Below the pieces are notes generated by a model. It did not search any database and had not been told where the DNA came from. It saw only the letters and a list, made by a program, of their open reading frames with translations. The position numbers and the translations under genes were made by a program. A stretch of 64,000 bases of DNA from Lutibacter sp. B1. GTDB taxonomy: Bacteria > Bacteroidota > Bacteroidia > Flavobacteriales > Flavobacteriaceae. Numbering within the stretch: position 1 is the first letter of the stretch; every line of letters begins with the position of its first letter. Shown piece after piece: positions 60,754-64,000 of this stretch. The stretch lies in NCBI RefSeq assembly GCF_012524075.1, contig NZ_JAAZUI010000008.1, positions 62,001 through 126,000 of the forward strand, in the 5' to 3' direction.

Positions 60754-61845
60754 ATGAAGTATTTAAGTGAATATAGAAATTTAGAAGCCACCAAAAAATA
60801 CTTGGACGAAATTCATAAAATTACCACTAGCGTATGGAATATTATGGAGATTTGTGGTGGACAAACACATAGCTTAGTTAAAAATGGGATTTTAGAATTA
60901 TTACCCGAAAAAGTGCGAATGATTCACGGTCCGGGTTGTCCGGTTTGTGTAACACCACTCCATTTAATTGATAAAGCTATTGAATTGTTAGAGCAAGGTA
61001 TTATTGTGTGTTCATTTGGCGATATGATTCGGGTCCCGGGAAGTAAAAAAAGCTTGTTAGAAGCCAAAGCAAACGGAGGTGATTTGCGTATTTTATACTC
61101 ACCTATTGAAGCGGTTTCTATTGCAAAACAAAACCCTGATAAAGAAGTGGTATTTTTTGCTGTTGGGTTTGAAACTACAGCTCCGGCGAATGCACTTTCT
61201 GTATTGCACGCTGAAAAAGAAGGAATTACAAATTATTCAATTTTAACATCTCACGTATTAGTGCCTCCTGCGATGGAAGCCATTTTAGATGATGAATTGT
61301 GTACTATTGATGCTTTTTTGGGAGCAGGACACGTTTGTGCTATTATGGGAATGAAAGAATATTATCCGTTGGTTGAGAAATATAAAATTCCAATTGTTGT
61401 TACAGGTTTTGAACCGTTAGATTTGGTGCAAGGGATTTATATGGCAGTAAAACAGTTGGAAGAAGGCAATTATGAATTGGAAAATCAATATGCACGTGTG
61501 GTTAAAGAAGAAGGTAATATTCCGGCGATAAAAGTTATTCATCAGGTTTTTGAAATTGGAAATAGAGAATGGCGTGGCATTGGTGAAATTCCAAATAGTG
61601 GTTATGTAATTAAAGAAGCTTATAAAAAGTATGATGCTGAGGTAAAATTCAATATAAGTAATATAAAAGTACTTGAAAATTCAGCTTGTATAGCAGGTGA
61701 AATTTTACGAGGCATCAAAAAGCCATATCAATGCAGTCAATTTGCAAAAGTGTGCAAACCATCCAATCCGTTAGGAGCTCCAATGGTTTCTTCGGAAGGT
61801 GCTTGTGCAGCGTATTATCATTTTTCAAACAATTTAATCGATTAA
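60754..61845 (+). CDS. hypD: Hydrogenase maturation protein HypD
   Basis: A 363-residue scaffold for assembly of Fe(CN)2CO with HypC. Motifs include MEICGGQTHSLVKNGI near residue 31 (with the essential Cys), GPGCPVCVTPLHLIDKAI near 67, VFFAVGFETTAPANALSVLH near 135 and a [4Fe-4S] site formed by Cys residues in CIAGEILRGIKKPYQCSQFA and CKPSNPLG. Length is normal. It is followed by hypE after one base. Confidence 0.96.
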   Translation: MKYLSEYRNLEATKKYLDEIHKITTSVWNIMEICGGQTHSLVKNGILELLPEKVRMIHGPGCPVCVTPLHLIDKAIELLEQGIIVCSFGDMIRVPGSKKSLLEAKANGGDLRILYSPIEAVSIAKQNPDKEVVFFAVGFETTAPANALSVLHAEKEGITNYSILTSHVLVPPAMEAILDDELCTIDAFLGAGHVCAIMGMKEYYPLVEKYKIPIVVTGFEPLDLVQGIYMAVKQLEEGNYELENQYARVVKEEGNIPAIKVIHQVFEIGNREWRGIGEIPNSGYVIKEAYKKYDAEVKFNISNIKVLENSACIAGEILRGIKKPYQCSQFAKVCKPSNPLGAPMVSSEGACAAYYHFSNNLID

Positions 61846-61846
61846 A

Positions 61847-62872
61847 ATGGATATAGAAAATTTAGGATTTGATACTATAAATTTAGGACACGGAAGTGGT
61901 GGAGAATTAACCAGAAAATTGTTGGATAACATCATTTTTAAAACATTCAGCAACCCATATTTAGATCAAAAACACGATGGTTCTATTGTAAAATTTGAAG
62001 GTGAAATTGCTGCTTCTACCGATAGTTTTGTAATAACTCCTATTTTTTTTAAAGGAGGAAATATTGGTGAATTGGCTGTTTACGGAACAGTAAATGATGT
62101 GGCTATGTGTGGAGCCATTCCTAAATATTTATCGTTGGCTTTTATTGTTGAAGAAGGGTTAAAAGTTGAAGAGTTTATTAAAATAGTAACTTCTATAAAA
62201 AAAGCAGCCGATGAAAGTGGAGTGTTAATTATTACCGGCGATACAAAAGTGGTAGAAAAAGGAAAAGGCGATAAAATTTTTATTAATACCACAGGTTTCG
62301 GAGAAGTGCATCCAAAGGCGAATATTTCAGTTCAAAATATAAAAGCAGGAGATAAAATTTTGGTGAATGGTTTTATTGCTCAGCACGGAATGGCAATTAT
62401 GAGTGAGCGTGAAGGCTTGGAATTTGAATCGGATTTAGAAAGCGATTCCACTAATTTAAACTTTTTAGTTGAAGAGTTATTAGATAATTTTGGAGATAAA
62501 ATTAAATTATTCAGAGATCCGACACGTGGAGGTTTAGGCACAGTTTTACACGAAATAGCTACAGATATTTCAAAAGGAGTATTTATAAAAGAAGCATTAA
62601 TTCCTGTTGAAAAACAAGTAGCTGCAGCTTGTGAAATGTTAGGTTTAGATCCTATGTATGTGGCAAATGAAGGCGTTTTTTTGGTAGTTGTTGATTCAAG
62701 TATTGAAGCTGAAGTTTTAAAACTAATGAAAAACCATACAAAAGGCAAAAATTCAGCCATTATTGGAGAATTCACTAATGAACACCCTAATAAAGTAGTG
62801 ATGGAAAGTTTGATTGGAGGTAAAAGAATTGTGAGTCCGTTAGTTGGTGAGCAATTACCCCGAATTTGTTAG
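61847..62872 (+). CDS. hypE: Carbamoyl dehydratase HypE
   Basis: A 341-residue PurM-fold ATPase that dehydrates thiocarbamate to thiocyanate on its C-terminal Cys. The C-terminus LPRIC is intact (Cys341). The N-terminal GHGSGGELTRKLLDNIIFK and the DSFVITPIFFKGGNIGELAV segments hold the ATP-binding region. It is the last hyp gene of the plus-strand series, so hypA-F is complete in the window (hypC, B, A on the minus strand; F, D, E on the plus strand). Confidence 0.96.
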   Translation: MDIENLGFDTINLGHGSGGELTRKLLDNIIFKTFSNPYLDQKHDGSIVKFEGEIAASTDSFVITPIFFKGGNIGELAVYGTVNDVAMCGAIPKYLSLAFIVEEGLKVEEFIKIVTSIKKAADESGVLIITGDTKVVEKGKGDKIFINTTGFGEVHPKANISVQNIKAGDKILVNGFIAQHGMAIMSEREGLEFESDLESDSTNLNFLVEELLDNFGDKIKLFRDPTRGGLGTVLHEIATDISKGVFIKEALIPVEKQVAAACEMLGLDPMYVANEGVFLVVVDSSIEAEVLKLMKNHTKGKNSAIIGEFTNEHPNKVVMESLIGGKRIVSPLVGEQLPRIC

Positions 62873-62977
62873 CCCCCTAACTCCAAAGAGGAATCAAATT
62901 TAAGCTAAAAATTATGTCATTCTTGTAGAATTCTATCATTCCTACCTTCTCAGGAATGATAGGTGTGTAAGTATAAA
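62873..62977. repeat. Degenerate intergenic repeat with 11-bp hairpin after hypE
   Basis: The gap contains an AGCCCCCTAACTCC-type repeat sequence followed by arms CTATCATTCCT (62933-62943) and AGGAATGATAG (62952-62962) around an eight-base loop. Neither strand has a strong T run. It resembles the small dispersed repeats of flavobacterial genomes; termination for the convergent genes is possible. Confidence 0.55.
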
Positions 62978-63679
62978 TTAATTAGCAATTGTCCAATATA
63001 CACCAATAACCAATGCAAATAAGCCTCCGGCTAATCGAATACCTTTAAAAAAGGTATCGTTATGGTCTTGTTTAGAAAAATCGGCAATTTTACCAATAAC
63101 AAATGCAAATGAAATCATAGCTATTAAAGTTCCAATTCCAAAACCAATAATATATTTTACAGAGTCCAATTTTGAGGTAAAACCTAATACAGGTAAAAAC
63201 AGCAAAAAGTGAGCTACACCGGCTAATCCATGAATAAACCCAAAAGATAATGAGGCTATATTACCCTGTTTTAAATTTTTATGTTCGTGATTGTGTGTTT
63301 TATCGTGTTGATGTATATGTTTATGCTTGTGAATTATTGGATTTCCGTCGCTATGAACATGTGTATGTTTATGGTGTTTATCTTTTTTAAATATTTTATA
63401 AAGTACCCATAAGCCTAAAACAATTAAAATAATTCCCACAAATTGCTCACTATGCTCTGAAATTTTTTCAACAGGAATTAATTCTTTAAAAGCTAAAAAT
63501 AAAACACCAATAGAAAGCATTCCTAATAAATGTCCGATTCCCCAAAACAAACCAACTTTCCAAGCTTTCTTTTTACTCTCAATAGCAAAAGGTGTTACGG
63601 CTGCTAAATGATCGGGTCCTGAAATAACATGTAGCATTGCCGCTAAAATACCGGCAAATAAAGGGAAAGTTAGCTCCAT
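62978..63679 (-). CDS. Nickel/cobalt permease-like membrane protein (UreH/NicO-related) with histidine-rich loop
   Basis: A 233-residue membrane protein with about six transmembrane segments. The first carries MLHVISGPDHLAAVTPFAIE, the His/Asp pattern of NicO/UreH-type nickel permeases. A cytoplasmic or periplasmic loop at about 100-133 is rich in His (HKHTHVHSDGNPIIHKHKHIH). A second motif, FGFIHGLAGVAHFLLFLP, comes after it. Nickel supply to the hydrogenase is inferred from adjacency and from the His loop. A TauE/SafE-like function cannot be excluded. It converges on hypE. Confidence 0.8.
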   Translation of the reverse strand: MELTFPLFAGILAAMLHVISGPDHLAAVTPFAIESKKKAWKVGLFWGIGHLLGMLSIGVLFLAFKELIPVEKISEHSEQFVGIILIVLGLWVLYKIFKKDKHHKHTHVHSDGNPIIHKHKHIHQHDKTHNHEHKNLKQGNIASLSFGFIHGLAGVAHFLLFLPVLGFTSKLDSVKYIIGFGIGTLIAMISFAFVIGKIADFSKQDHNDTFFKGIRLAGGLFALVIGVYWTIAN

Positions 63680-63909
63680 TAAGTTTGAATTTGATAGTAT
63701 AAATTTAATGATTTTTTTTAAGTAATAATTTAAACTGAAATTAAAATTTTAAAAATGGATTAAAGTTAAATAAATGAGTAAAATTTAGTTAAAATAATAA
63801 TAAAAGCAGATTCAATCAATAGAGTTGATAATAAATCAAAATAATTATTAAAATTAATTTAAATATTATATTTTTGATACTCATATTAACCAAACTAATA
63901 AATTGTATT
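63680..63909. other. 230-bp AT-rich intergenic region
   Basis: No gene, tRNA or hairpin of note is seen. It holds the promoter element of the following lipoprotein gene at 63869-63876. Confidence 0.6.
63869..63876 (+). promoter_or_regulatory. TANNTTTG element for the final lipoprotein gene
   Basis: TATTTTTG is a full match, 33 bases before the ATG at 63910. Confidence 0.55.
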
Positions 63910-64000
63910 ATGAAAAAAAGTTATCTTTTATTTTCAATTGTGTTTTTGCTTTTGAATTCTTGTGACAAGTCTGATTTTATAGAAGAAGTTGCTAATAGCG
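63910..64000 (+). CDS. Lipoprotein, N-terminal fragment (runs off the window)
   Basis: Thirty codons are visible, reading MKKSYLLFSIVFLLLNSCDK and then a short hydrophilic stretch. The signal peptide and lipobox with Cys18 indicate an exported lipoprotein. The rest lies beyond the window, so the function cannot be assigned. Confidence 0.7.
   Translation, partial: MKKSYLLFSIVFLLLNSCDKSDFIEEVANS

Noticed and set aside
1-64000. CRISPR arrays, tRNA or rRNA genes, complete insertion sequences, prophage or replication origin
   Set aside because: Reading the gaps showed no regularly spaced repeats, cloverleaf-like sequences, transposase or integrase genes, or DnaA-box clusters. Gaps are short and mostly AT-rich.

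Overview
This AT-rich window (roughly 30% G+C by eye) comes from a gliding member of the Bacteroidota, almost certainly family Flavobacteriaceae. The evidence is gldE-gldD, sprA and remB (gliding motility and type IX secretion), TonB-dependent transport, a lack of clear Shine-Dalgarno sequences, several TTG starts, and repeated matches to the Bacteroidota -7 promoter element TANNTTTG. A marine Lutibacter- or Polaribacter-like genus fits the hydrogenase and sulfur genes, but the genus cannot be fixed from sequence alone. No rRNA, tRNA, CRISPR array, transposase, phage gene or replication origin was seen.

Layout. 1-4.7 kb: gldE, gldD, heme A synthase, two small lipoproteins (one amphipathic-repeat, one heavy-metal-binding) and an EamA permease. 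4.7-8.1 kb: an active/inactive M16 peptidase pair. 8.4-9.4 kb: ribosomal proteins L21 (with a helix-hairpin-helix tail) and L27. 9.5-13.0 kb: Kdo transferase, then two Crp/Fnr regulators flanking a split YeeE/YedE sulfur transporter. 13.0-22.2 kb: a molybdenum-cofactor (Moco) operon with moaA, moeA, moaC, mobA, a moeB-like gene and convergent moaE/moaD. It also contains a TrpF-fold protein, a DUF1835 protein, a membrane-anchored MutS-like ATPase and a decayed four-helix-bundle gene. 22.4-26.9 kb: a membrane molybdo-oxidoreductase (4Fe-4S/NrfD fusion plus catalytic subunit) without a Tat signal, resembling SoeABC or polysulfide reductase. 26.9-27.9 kb: queG. 27.9-35.4 kb: a sucrose locus (LacI regulator, two operators, TonB-dependent receptor, sucrose phosphorylase, MFS permease, fructokinase). 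35.6-50.4 kb: malic enzyme, ruvA, sprA, gcvH, vanZ-like, three tandem tonB paralogues, deoC and a hexapeptide acetyltransferase. 50.4-52.4 kb: remB. 52.4-63.7 kb: a complete [NiFe]-hydrogenase locus with hypABC divergent from the structural genes, protease, hypF-D-E and a nickel-permease-like gene. The window ends inside a lipoprotein gene.

How it fits together. The Moco genes can supply cofactor to the adjacent molybdo-enzyme. The hydrogenase small subunit has all six cysteines of the oxygen-tolerant [4Fe-3S] type and comes with a cytochrome b, so H2 oxidation feeding an aerobic or microaerobic respiratory chain is likely. Three promoters (yeeE, the molybdo-enzyme and the hydrogenase) each carry a TGTRA-N6-TYACA palindrome whose centre lies exactly 28.5 bp upstream of a -7-like element, the geometry of a class II Crp/Fnr-activated promoter. 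The two local Crp paralogues differ at the recognition-helix residue that reads the variable base. This suggests a joint H2/sulfur/Moco regulon and is the most interesting signal in the window. The biochemical substrate of the molybdo-enzyme and the roles of the TrpF-like, DUF1835 and MutS-like proteins cannot be assigned from sequence.
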